Below, piece by piece: positions 1 through 8,491 of a DNA stretch of 64,000 nt; the first letter of the stretch is position 1; each line of letters begins with the position of its first letter. The stretch comes from Bolinopsis microptera. Taxonomy: Eukaryota; Ctenophora; Tentaculata; Lobata; Bolinopsidae. The stretch is from positions 13,868,340-13,932,339 of the forward strand of contig NC_087081.1 of assembly GCF_026151205.1 (NCBI RefSeq). Direction: 5' to 3'. The notes under the pieces were generated by a model. The model made no database searches. It was not told where the DNA came from and saw nothing but the letters and a program-made list of their open reading frames with translations. Position numbers and translations under genes: made by a program.

Positions 1-1
1 G

Positions 2-2023
2 ATCTCAAACGAAATGCTTCAGAGCCTAACTCCGCTTTGTCTCCAAGTCATCCTCAAAATGTTCAACCACTCTCTGGTCTCAGGTTACTATCCATGGCAT
101 ACCAGTATTATCACTCCTATCTACAAATCAGGCAACCCCTTCAGCCCAGACAATTACAGAGCAATAGCAGTTGGCAGTTGTATGGGTAAGCTGTTCTCTA
201 GCATTTTACTTGAACGTCTGTTATACTTCAAAAAGCTCTACTGTCCTGATCCAAAAGAACAGCTCGGTTTCTCGAAGGGTGCTCAAACTAATGATCACGT
301 TTTCACCCTTAAGACAGTCATTGATAAATACACTAAAGTTAAAAAAGCTCGTCTCTATGCATGCTTTGTTGATCTAAGAAAGGCCTTTGACACTGTATGT
401 AGGGACCTTCTTCTGCACAAAATAACATGCCTTGGAATTACCGGTAACTTCTTTAACTGCTTAAGTGATATGTACAAAAACTCAATTGCTCATATAAAAA
501 TCTCCAAACTCTTGTCCCCTAAAATTGATATTGGCAAAGGAACGGAGCAAGGACACCCCCTATCACCAGACCTTTTTAATATCTATATTAATAACTTGTC
601 ATCTCTTCTGAAATCTGTTGGTGATTATCCAGTTCTTGCTGACGTTCTAATATCACATCTGCTCTGGGCTGACGATCTTGTCCTTCTTGCTCTAAGTCCC
701 AAGGCCTTGCAAGTCAATATCAACATTCTATCTGACTTCTGTAACTCCATGGGCCTTGAAGTAAATATAAAGAAAACTAAGATTGTCATATTCAGCCCTC
801 CCAAAAAGAAGCAGTCCCATGAAACATTTACATTGGGAGGTCAGCCCATCCAGCACACCGAAAAGTACTGCTATCTTGGCATAATATTCCACAGAAATGG
901 ATCCTTTACGGCAGCAAATACTGAGCTGAGGGCCAAAGCTCTCCGTGCTCTATATGGCCTTAAAGGCAATATAGTTAAAGATGCCCTCTCTCACCGTGCC
1001 CTTAATATTCTATTTGATTCCTTAATCAAACCAATCCTGCTTTATGGCTGTCAAGTCTTATGCCCCCACTCTAAAACAATGAGATACCTTTCAAAAATAG
1101 ATGACAAAGCCAGCCCCCAGCATACCCTGAAGTACATTGCACAGGACCACTATGAGAAATTCCACCTAAAATTTATCAAGTGGTCTTTGTCCGTCCATTC
1201 AAAAGCATCAAATATAGGTTGCTGGGGCGAAAGTGGGCGCCACCCCCTATTCTTTGAAGCCTGCAAACTTGCAATAGATTACTATAGTCGCCTTGAAAGC
1301 ACCGAAAATGAACTACTTTGTGCTGCATTTCACGAGCAGATCATGCTGGGCCTTCCTTGGTATACCAACATCTCAAAGCTTCTCACCAAATACAACTTCC
1401 CCCACTCATCTTCATCAAAATCTAAGCTCTCCACCCAAATCAGTCATAATATGAGGGAATAATTCGTGAATACCTGGAAATCTGCCAAGGCCTCCTCACC
1501 AAAACTAGAATTCTATAACTTAATTAAACATGATTTTGAACCAGAGGCATACCTACGAATAATCAAAGTACCTGATTTTCGAAAAAGCTTGACAAGGTTT
1601 CGTATCAGCTGCCACAACCTCTACGTTGAAAGGGGCAGATACGAAACCCCTCTTGTACCAAGAGAAGAACGTTGGTGCACTTACTGCTTTTTCAGTAAAG
1701 GGCTCAAACCTATCGAGGACGAAAGCCATGTATTAATTGACTGTTTGCTTTACTCCTCAGTTAGGGAAAAATTCAACTTTTATCCCCAAAACATCACTGA
1801 CCTAGCCGGTCTGCTCTCCAACAAAAATCTAGATCCTACCAAATTTACTGCCACAGCAAGAGCAATCCATTCAATTCTCTCTGTGAACGAACAATATACA
1901 GCCTATTATAAGAGCCCAGATTTCCACTCAAATACTGGCAAGTGCATAATCAATGAAACAAGAAATTTCAATGAAACAAGAAATTTAATTTTTAGCACAT
2001 TTTACAGAATAAAGAGATGTTAA
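2..2023 (+). pseudogene. Non-LTR retrotransposon reverse transcriptase, one in-frame stop
   Basis: The reading frame is open from the window edge, so the 5' part (probably an endonuclease) lies outside. From the ATG at 14 the reverse transcriptase motifs come in order: FVDLRKAFDTV (motif A, near residue 118), GTEQGHPLSPDLFN (motif B), LLWADDLVLLA (motif C, catalytic ADD near residue 220), NIKKTKIVIF and YCYLGIIF (motif E). A TAA at 1460-1462 stops the frame, but the same frame continues to 2023 and encodes the usual LINE C-terminal zinc knuckle (WCTYC, then ESHVLIDCLLY). One nonsense mutation therefore separates this from an intact ORF, which suggests a young copy. The clade is uncertain. It is not the CR1-like family found nearby: there is no similarity in the 3' UTR or the C-terminus. 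Confidence 0.85.
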
Positions 2024-2443
2024 ACAATTTATAAAAATATAATGCTCATTTGGTGTATGACTTTTTGTCCTTGACTGTTAGTTTGATTTTGAAGGGACAG
2101 GTAACTAACGGGGCAGGGAATGTGCGTGCCTGAAAGCTTTTGCACACACCAAAACGTTAGTTCAGTTGAGTTTTTAGAGACAGGGCTCATATGAGGATCA
2201 GAAGAAAATTGTTAGCAGACGTTAGGGGTTCTGTTTGTGTTTGTTACTATGGGTTACAGTCTTGTTGTGACAGAAAGTCTACACTATAATATGCCTAAGT
2301 TTAAATTGTGTAGTTTGAGGATATAAGATGCAACTTTAAGATGGATATTGGAGAGCTGGTGAAAAATTATGGTCGTTGTGTCAATGGTTATAATAAGCTA
2401 TAAATATCTTAAACTAAACTATACAGTGCTAATTAAAAATTTC
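2024..2443 (+). mobile_element. 3' UTR and tail of the plus-strand LINE
   Basis: This noncoding segment follows the RT ORF. It is repeated, with scattered substitutions, at about 7060-7531, so it is the element's own 3' UTR and not host DNA. Both copies finish with ACTATACAGTGCTAATTAAA; the second copy has this tail twice in tandem. After about 2443 the two copies diverge, which sets the 3' end. Confidence 0.7.
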
Positions 2444-2555
2444 TTCATACTGCATTATCAAATTAAATATTAAAAATTCAAAAATATACATTCATTTTAT
2501 TTTATTAAAGACTTTCTCACACATACTTTACTCACAGAACAAGACTTGGAAAACA

Positions 2556-5500
2556 CTAGACTAGGGGAATTTTGCTGACATGTGTGTGACCAACAATTAG
2601 TGATCTTTCGAAGACAATATTGTTGCAGTCAAAATCTTTGATGGTCCAATCAAGCGGGGCGTGTATGTGTTGATTATTTAATAGTGCACGTTTAAGCTTT
2701 CCCCGCAAACACATCACACTCATGGTAAAGTCAGCCATTCTAAGTTTTGGAGTAATCATGTTAAAAATTTTGGTTGATCTTGTATTATGGTTATCAGGTG
2801 GGTTAGCCTGACAAATAAGTAGGGTTGGCTTCCTTGTCGAGCATGTGTAGCCTTCATGTAAGGATATTGGAGCACGAAATTTCATTATCTTGTAGAGCTC
2901 GAGGTAACAGTGGTATGTATAGAGATTTTGGATAGCTAGGATATTATTATGTTTGAATAGTGGTTTAGTATGTTCTTTTATGAAAAACTTGTTGTTAAGT
3001 TTTTGGTGCCCTATTGGTCTGGTACGTGCACAGGTCTTAAACTTATCAAGGTAAGCCTCCCTATCACCGAACATAACCCTAAGACAGTACTTCTGGGCGG
3101 TAAACAGACAGCTTATACGATGCTTCGCTGCCCCACCCCAGACAGATATACAGTAAGAGAGATGGGATTCAAACAAAGTATAGTATAGTTGTTGATGTAG
3201 AAATTCAGGAAGGGAGCAGCGAAGTCGACATAAGGTGGATGTGGAATGATTTAGATTTCGCTTAAGGGCTTTAATGTGTTCTTCCCATGAAAGGTTCTCA
3301 TCAATTATAACTCCAAGGAATTTAGTGGATGAAACTTTTTTTATCGGAAAATTGTCTATGGTAAGTCCTACTTCATCATCTGATAGAGTCTCTGACTTAG
3401 AACCTTTCATGGGAGGCTTGAAGTGTATGTAGCAGCACTTGGACATATTTATATGTAACTTATTTGCTCGCATGTAAGACTGCAATGATGAAAGAAGCTT
3501 ATTTCCACGTTCATAGGCCTCACGCTTTGTTTTTCCTACAACAAATATATTGGTATCATCAGCAAATGTAACAAATGATCCTAGTTTAGAACTGTTTGAG
3601 ATGTCGTTCATGTAGAGGAGAAATAGGAGAGGTCCAAGTATTGAACCCTGCGGGACACCAAATTGAATAGATAGGGTGTCTGATTTTTCTCCCACAACTT
3701 CGGTGTATTGTAGTCTATTTGTTAAGTAGCTTTTTATAAGGTTGTTTGCTACTCCTCTAATTCCACAGCCCTCTAATTTTATAAGTAGTGTTGAATGGTC
3801 GATAGTGTCAAAGGCTTTGCTTAAGTCAATGAATATTCCTAGAACATGATTCTTAAGTTTAAGAGATTTTGTAATTAAATCTACAGAGTAATTGACTGCA
3901 TGAGATGTAGAATGGGATTGCCTAAATCCAAACTGTGTCTCCGATATGGCTCCTTGAGAGCTAACAAATCCGTATATTCTTGAGTAAATGAGCTTTTCGA
4001 AGATTTTACCGAAGACAGACAGTGTGGAGATAGGACGGTAGTTCTCAATTTCTTCAGGGTTACCTTTCTTATATACAGGTGTTATCTTACCAGTTTTCAG
4101 GACATCTGGAAATATACCTTCGGCCATAAGGATATTGAAGTAATTTGATAAGACAGGTGCAATTATATGAGATGACTTTTTTATTACACTTATTGGAATG
4201 TCATTAGCTTTGCCGTTTTCGAACTGATTTATAATTTTCAATATTTCGTTCGGGGAGCAATCTTCTAGCATAATAGTTTTTTCATTTCTTTTATTCAGGA
4301 AGTCATAGAAAGTTTTTATGGGTAATATAGGCATGCCATGAGATAGGTCATTAAGCGTCTCATTCAGCTTGGGTGCAATAGAGACAAACCAAGCATTGAA
4401 TCCATTAGCGATTGTCCTCCTATCAACTATTCTTTGATTATCAATGATAAACGGGGGTTTGGTTTGTCTCTTCTTCTTGCCTCTAAGTTCATTGATAATT
4501 TGCCAAGTTTTCTTGCTGTTTTCACAGTTGTTGAGGATTTCGTTGCAGTAATGCGAACGTTTGGCAGCTTTAATGATGGCTTTAAGCATCCTACGATAAT
4601 TGCTAAATACTTGGTAGAACAAGAGATTACCACCAGGGTTCTTATTGGTAACAGTGTCAGACCACTCCTTACGTAGTTCATGTTTTCTTTCTACCGACTG
4701 GATGATACCGTCTGTAATCCATGGGTTGAGTTTCGGAGTTCTTTTTGTCACTTTTGGTACTTCCAGTTTACAGTGTTTATCAAGTGTCTGGTCAAAACAT
4801 GCCGTAAACTCATCAAATTGTGTCGAAGGAGTCAGCTGGTTTACCTTCACCTCAAGTTCAGTTACGAAACTTTTTAATTTGGAGCTTGAGTAATCATAAT
4901 ATCGGACATGTTTCTGGGGCTCTGTATTCCGAGGGGTCTCTGCTGAGGTAAAGGTAAATATGGGGGCATGCTCACCAAGCCGCTCCTCGATAACACCTGA
5001 TAAGACTACATTCTCTATTTTATTTGTTAAAATGTTATCAATACATGAACTTTTACAGTTTTGACGAAAATGTGTTGCAATGGATATAGTCGGATAGAAG
5101 CCATTTCTGTACAATGTGTCCTCAAAGAGCTGGGAACTGGTAGAAATATTAAGTATGTTTGAGTTAAAGTCGCCCAACAAATTGACAGTTTTTCCATTTA
5201 GCTGTCTTGCAATTAACTCCAGCGTTTCACAAAAGCTTTCAAAGCAGCCATTTGGGGGTCGGTACATGACTCCATGAACAATTTTGCAGCCTGCGCTATC
5301 TGTGGTTTCAACAAAAAGGCTTTCAATATTTGGAGTACAATGTGATACTTTTTCTAAGACCACAGTGTTTAGATTGTCAGATACATAGAGTGCAACACCA
5401 GTGCCTTTCTTCTTGCCCGCCAATGTTTCCCCATAGAATCCTGTGTATGCTGGAATTTGATACAGACCCTGCTGCGCAGGATCAGTATTGGTTTCAGCAA

Positions 5501-5963
5501 GGCCTATCATATCAAACGAGTGTCCTATACTTCTGAGCTCAATCAAGAAGCTATCAAAGTTGGATGCATTTCCATCTGCATTGTAAAATAGAGATGATAA
5601 CATGGGTTTTTTTAAGGAATTAAGCTGCTTGATTGCATTTAGAAATTCAATTTTAGAGTAGCGACGACAGCGTTCAAGTACAAGGGAATACGATGCAATC
5701 AGGGCATCCTCCTGGTTCCTATTTTCATAGAATCTGTCAGAGTCATAAGATTCTTCATTAGATGGAAATGGATAGTATCGTTCCTCTGCAGAACTAGCAC
5801 ACTCGTAACACATCCACAGTCCATTTTTGCAAGAATATTTGGCAGATTTGAAGCATTTGGTATGGATTGCATTATTGCAGTTTTCACACTCCAGTAAAGG
5901 TTGTCCAATATTAATAGATCTGCTGCATGGGCCACACACATCTTTAATCAGTTTTATATTCAT
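2556..5963 (-). CDS. CR1-like ORF2: zinc finger, endonuclease, reverse transcriptase
   Basis: An intact 1135-residue ORF. Residues about 10-55 form a PHD/RING-like finger (CGPCSR, CENC, HTKC, CYEC). An exonuclease-III/APE-type endonuclease follows at about 120-330 (MIGLAETNTD, GVMYRPPNG, LLGDFNSN, SCIDNIL, then GEHAPIF in the histidine block). The reverse transcriptase is at about 540-880: GIFIDLSKAFDTI, GVPQGSILGPLL, FVTFADDTNIFV with the catalytic ADD, and FLGVIIDENLSW. Product: nicks target DNA and copies element RNA into it. The ATG is five bases after the upstream ORF1 stop. The absence of any frameshift over 3.4 kb suggests recent insertion. Closest relative in the window is the broken copy at 13,236-17,446. 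Confidence 0.9.
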   Translation of the reverse strand: MNIKLIKDVCGPCSRSINIGQPLLECENCNNAIHTKCFKSAKYSCKNGLWMCYECASSAEERYYPFPSNEESYDSDRFYENRNQEDALIASYSLVLERCRRYSKIEFLNAIKQLNSLKKPMLSSLFYNADGNASNFDSFLIELRSIGHSFDMIGLAETNTDPAQQGLYQIPAYTGFYGETLAGKKKGTGVALYVSDNLNTVVLEKVSHCTPNIESLFVETTDSAGCKIVHGVMYRPPNGCFESFCETLELIARQLNGKTVNLLGDFNSNILNISTSSQLFEDTLYRNGFYPTISIATHFRQNCKSSCIDNILTNKIENVVLSGVIEERLGEHAPIFTFTSAETPRNTEPQKHVRYYDYSSSKLKSFVTELEVKVNQLTPSTQFDEFTACFDQTLDKHCKLEVPKVTKRTPKLNPWITDGIIQSVERKHELRKEWSDTVTNKNPGGNLLFYQVFSNYRRMLKAIIKAAKRSHYCNEILNNCENSKKTWQIINELRGKKKRQTKPPFIIDNQRIVDRRTIANGFNAWFVSIAPKLNETLNDLSHGMPILPIKTFYDFLNKRNEKTIMLEDCSPNEILKIINQFENGKANDIPISVIKKSSHIIAPVLSNYFNILMAEGIFPDVLKTGKITPVYKKGNPEEIENYRPISTLSVFGKIFEKLIYSRIYGFVSSQGAISETQFGFRQSHSTSHAVNYSVDLITKSLKLKNHVLGIFIDLSKAFDTIDHSTLLIKLEGCGIRGVANNLIKSYLTNRLQYTEVVGEKSDTLSIQFGVPQGSILGPLLFLLYMNDISNSSKLGSFVTFADDTNIFVVGKTKREAYERGNKLLSSLQSYMRANKLHINMSKCCYIHFKPPMKGSKSETLSDDEVGLTIDNFPIKKVSSTKFLGVIIDENLSWEEHIKALKRNLNHSTSTLCRLRCSLPEFLHQQLYYTLFESHLSYCISVWGGAAKHRISCLFTAQKYCLRVMFGDREAYLDKFKTCARTRPIGHQKLNNKFFIKEHTKPLFKHNNILAIQNLYTYHCYLELYKIMKFRAPISLHEGYTCSTRKPTLLICQANPPDNHNTRSTKIFNMITPKLRMADFTMSVMCLRGKLKRALLNNQHIHAPLDWTIKDFDCNNIVFERSLIVGHTHVSKIPLV

Positions 5964-5968
5964 TTCTA

Positions 5969-6465
5969 CTAAGTGGGGTTGTTAGACCCCACTGACTGGT
6001 TGTGTTTTCCACGTCTTGTCCACTCTTGCCTCGCTCTCACATACACCCAGTGCTTCACACATCTCACAAATTTTGCAATACCATAAATACCTAAATGTAT
6101 ATCATCACCACTTCTGGTCAGATTAGTGGCAAGGAGTCCACTACTGTCCAGAAAGTGGCCAACTCCAATGTGCCATACAGTCTGGTTAAAGTTGGCACTC
6201 AACAATTCATCGACTAGTCGGTTGAAGATCATGATGTTCTTGTTCATTTGGGGCAGTCTGGTTGGGAGAACTGCTGTGACAAATAGTTTAATTTTAGGGG
6301 AGAGCTTCTTTATCTGTTCAATCTTCATGCGGAGAATGTCAACCAGCTGATAGATTGCATTCTCTCCTCTAAGGTTGTCTACTCGAAGGTCATTTGTACC
6401 ACATACAATAACAGCATTGCTGTATCCGATACAGTAATGCTCTAGGAACTCAAAATAAACTCATG
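5969..6465 (-). CDS. CR1-like ORF1 remnant: SGNH/GDSL esterase domain, 5'-truncated
   Basis: The frame runs from the truncation point near 6465 to a TAG at 5971-5969, immediately followed by a second TAG. It reads AVIVCGTNDLR (the SGNH block with Gly and Asn), FVTAVLPTRLPQ, and ends in DDIHLGIYG, which supplies the Asp-x-x-His pair. The nucleophile block is missing because the element is truncated 5'. The same domain is complete in the plus-strand element (7499-8491), to which this is clearly homologous. The annotated Met at 6328 is internal and not the true start. Confidence 0.75.
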
Positions 6466-6941
6466 AACCATACAAATTTGATTTACTTAAACAAAATAGC
6501 ATTATATTATAACATTTCTATTTTATCCCTACACATTTGTAAATGATTAGAAGTGTGTAACTTAAATTATTTCAGAATTATAACTATTGTCAACTCAATA
6601 AAATAATTATCACTTTTGTATCCTTGTATCCTTGTATCCTTGTATCCTTGTATCCTTTGTATCCTTGTATCCTTGTATCCAATGGTCAATATCACGTCGT
6701 GACCACCATTACATTGTCGTTTCACTGTAGCGTTTCTACGGTACAGCTAGCTAGGGGTAGCCGCGCACTCTTGCGCGGCAGGTCATACAACGTACGGCAA
6801 GGATTATACTAGCAACTTGGATATCATTGTTAACGGGTGATACTCGTAAAATATTTGTTCCAAATTAAACAGGACCGTCAACGAGTCCAACTCGGCGCGC
6901 GTTCTGGTAGGTTGTAAACCTACAAATATCATGGACGTAAC
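6466..6941. other. AT-rich intergenic DNA with possible 5' region of the next element
   Basis: No gene. The stretch holds the 8-bp minisatellite at 6615-6680. It also holds a segment at about 6688-6728 (ATCACGTCGTGACC, then GTCGTTTCACT) that recurs inverted near 41,935-41,976, and a small GC hairpin with arms GCCGCGC and GCGCGGC at about 6749-6768. The part after about 6690 may be the 5' UTR of the plus-strand CR1-like element; this is inference from position. Confidence 0.4.
6615..6680. repeat. 8-bp tandem repeat (TTGTATCC), about 8 copies
   Basis: Eight near-perfect units, one with an extra T. It lies between the truncated 5' end of copy A and the plus-strand element. Such short tails sometimes mark LINE 3' ends, but no matching LINE body adjoins it. 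Confidence 0.9.
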
Positions 6942-6997
6942 ATGAGAAAGTTATTTTTGAAGAGTGATGACGCTAATTCGTTACTCGCTAGCCTCGA
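6942..6997 (+). CDS. Possible N-terminal fragment of the AlkB-esterase ORF1
   Basis: An ATG at 6942 opens MRKLFLKSDDANSLLASLD, then runs into the inserted LINE tail at about 6998 and stops shortly after. The AlkB domain resumes just past that insertion without a start codon of its own. The simplest reading is that this is the original N-terminus, cut off by the insertion. The peptide alone is too short to assign. Confidence 0.4.
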
Positions 6998-7531
6998 TTC
7001 AATGAAACAAGAAATTCAATGAAACAAGAAATTCAATGAAACAAGAAATTTAATTTTAGCACATTTTACAGAATAAAAAGATGTAAAACAATTCATAAAA
7101 TATAATGCCCATTTAGTGTATGACTTTTTGTCCTTGACTGCTAGTTTGGTTTTGTAAGGACAGGTAACTAACGGGGCAAGGAATGCGCGTGCCTGAAAGC
7201 TTTTGCACACACCGAAACGCTAGTTCAGTTAGGTTTTTAGAGACAAGGCTCATATTAGGACTAAAAGAAATTTGTTAGTAGACATTAGGGGTTCTGTTTA
7301 TAGTTGTTACTATTATAGGTTATAATATAGGTTGCAGTCTTTTTGTGACAAAAAGTCTACACTAAAACATGCTTTAGTTTATATTGTGTAGTTCAAGGAT
7401 ATAAAATGTAGCTTCAAGGTGGATATTAAAGAGTTGGCGAAAGATTATGGACTTTGTATCAATGGTTATAATAAGCTATAAATATCTTAAACTATACAGT
7501 GCTAATTAAAAACTATACAGTGCTAATTAAA
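6998..7531 (+). mobile_element. 5'-truncated LINE copy inserted into ORF1 of the CR1-like element
   Basis: The sequence matches 1954-2443 almost throughout. It starts in the last codons of that LINE's ORF (AATGAAACAAGAAATT repeated three times), runs through the whole 3' UTR and ends with two tandem copies of the ACTATACAGTGCTAATTAAA tail. It is only about 530 bp, so reverse transcription stopped early. It sits exactly between the putative N-terminus and the AlkB domain of the plus-strand element. No target-site duplication is clear. Confidence 0.75.
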
Positions 7532-8491
7532 AATTTCCGCTATGAAGAAGGCGAGGGTTATCTGCCTGAACATTCAGACAATGAACCGGTGATACATCCA
7601 GAGTCTAGCATATTGACTCTTTCCATTGGAGGTGAATGCAAAGTCCTCTTCACTGAAATGAACAACCCAGTTCACACGCACAAGTGTACTCCAAGATCAG
7701 TTTACAGGATGACCAGAAGGAGTCAGGCTCACTACAAGCACTCTATCCAGAAGGGGTCAGTCACTGGTGCAGTACGATATAGTTTCACCTTCAGATCATT
7801 AGATGGAAAGAATCGTGCCAGTACTTGTATCTTCTCTGATTCAAATGGAGCAGGTATGAAATTTGGAGAGGATCACAAAAGGAGCTTTGGTAAGTGGCTG
7901 CCTGGTCGGAATGTTTGGACTCCTACAATAGATGACATTAACCCATATCTTGCATGTGGATACAAGAACATTGTTATTATGTGTGGTATAAATGATGTTA
8001 GAAGACCATCTGTTAAATCTCAGCGTGAAATTTTTGCTATATTTAGTCATCTAGAATTCAAGATTGAGCAAATTCAAGAGGCCAATCCAACTGCCCAAGT
8101 ATTTCTTTGTCCTCTTTTACCAACTCGAAATGCTGATTTAAATAGGAAAGTTCTTTACTTTATAGAGCTTATTCGTCGTGAGCTACTTCCCAAAAACTTT
8201 GGTGTCCAGTTCGTTGATGGCTTTGATGACTTCCTGGATAATAACACTGGCTTACTTTGCCTAACCTTGTCCAGGGAGTTTGACAAATATGGCCGGACGG
8301 ATTACCTGCACCTTAATTGGAAGGGAGTGGCCAAACTTGCTACTTTAATCCGTAATACTGTCCTCGTTAGGATGCATGGAGGGACTGATAGGAGGAAGAG
8401 AGGGAGGAGGGACGGTAAGGTTGGTTCAACACTTTATTCTCATGCCGCCGGAGGACAGCCTCATGTTGAAGGCTATCAGCCTCCAACATGA
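7499..8491 (+). CDS. Retrotransposon ORF1: AlkB-like dioxygenase fused to SGNH esterase
   Basis: The open frame begins at a GTG inside the inserted LINE tail; element-derived coding starts near 7532. Residues about 14-101 match the AlkB-type 2-oxoglutarate/Fe(II) dioxygenase fold: the HSD pair (H25, D27), SSILTLSIGG, a distal His at 81, and RYSFTFR carrying the 2-oxoglutarate-binding arginines (R93, R99). Residues about 108-300 are an SGNH/GDSL hydrolase: FSDSNGAG (nucleophile block), VIMCGINDVR (N165) and DYLHLNWKG (D268, H271). Every catalytic position expected of both enzymes is visible. Esterase ORF1s are known in CR1-like LINEs; a dioxygenase ahead of it could undo alkylation of nucleic acid, but the role is inference. 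The stop overlaps ORF2 as ATGA. Confidence 0.8.
   Translation: MLIKNYTVLIKNFRYEEGEGYLPEHSDNEPVIHPESSILTLSIGGECKVLFTEMNNPVHTHKCTPRSVYRMTRRSQAHYKHSIQKGSVTGAVRYSFTFRSLDGKNRASTCIFSDSNGAGMKFGEDHKRSFGKWLPGRNVWTPTIDDINPYLACGYKNIVIMCGINDVRRPSVKSQREIFAIFSHLEFKIEQIQEANPTAQVFLCPLLPTRNADLNRKVLYFIELIRRELLPKNFGVQFVDGFDDFLDNNTGLLCLTLSREFDKYGRTDYLHLNWKGVAKLATLIRNTVLVRMHGGTDRRKRGRRDGKVGSTLYSHAAGGQPHVEGYQPPT

Larger units (their letters stand above)
2478..6465 (-). mobile_element. CR1-like non-LTR retrotransposon, 5'-truncated (copy A)
   Basis: On the minus strand the order is a truncated SGNH-esterase ORF1 (6465-5969), a full ORF2 (5963-2556) and a short 3' UTR. The 3' end near 2478 is set by comparison with the related copy at 13,236-17,446: similarity stops beside AAAAATATACATT in both. 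The 5' end is a truncation inside the esterase domain, as is common for target-primed LINE insertions. PHD-type and esterase domains are documented in CR1-like elements; assignment to that group is from domain content only. Confidence 0.8.
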
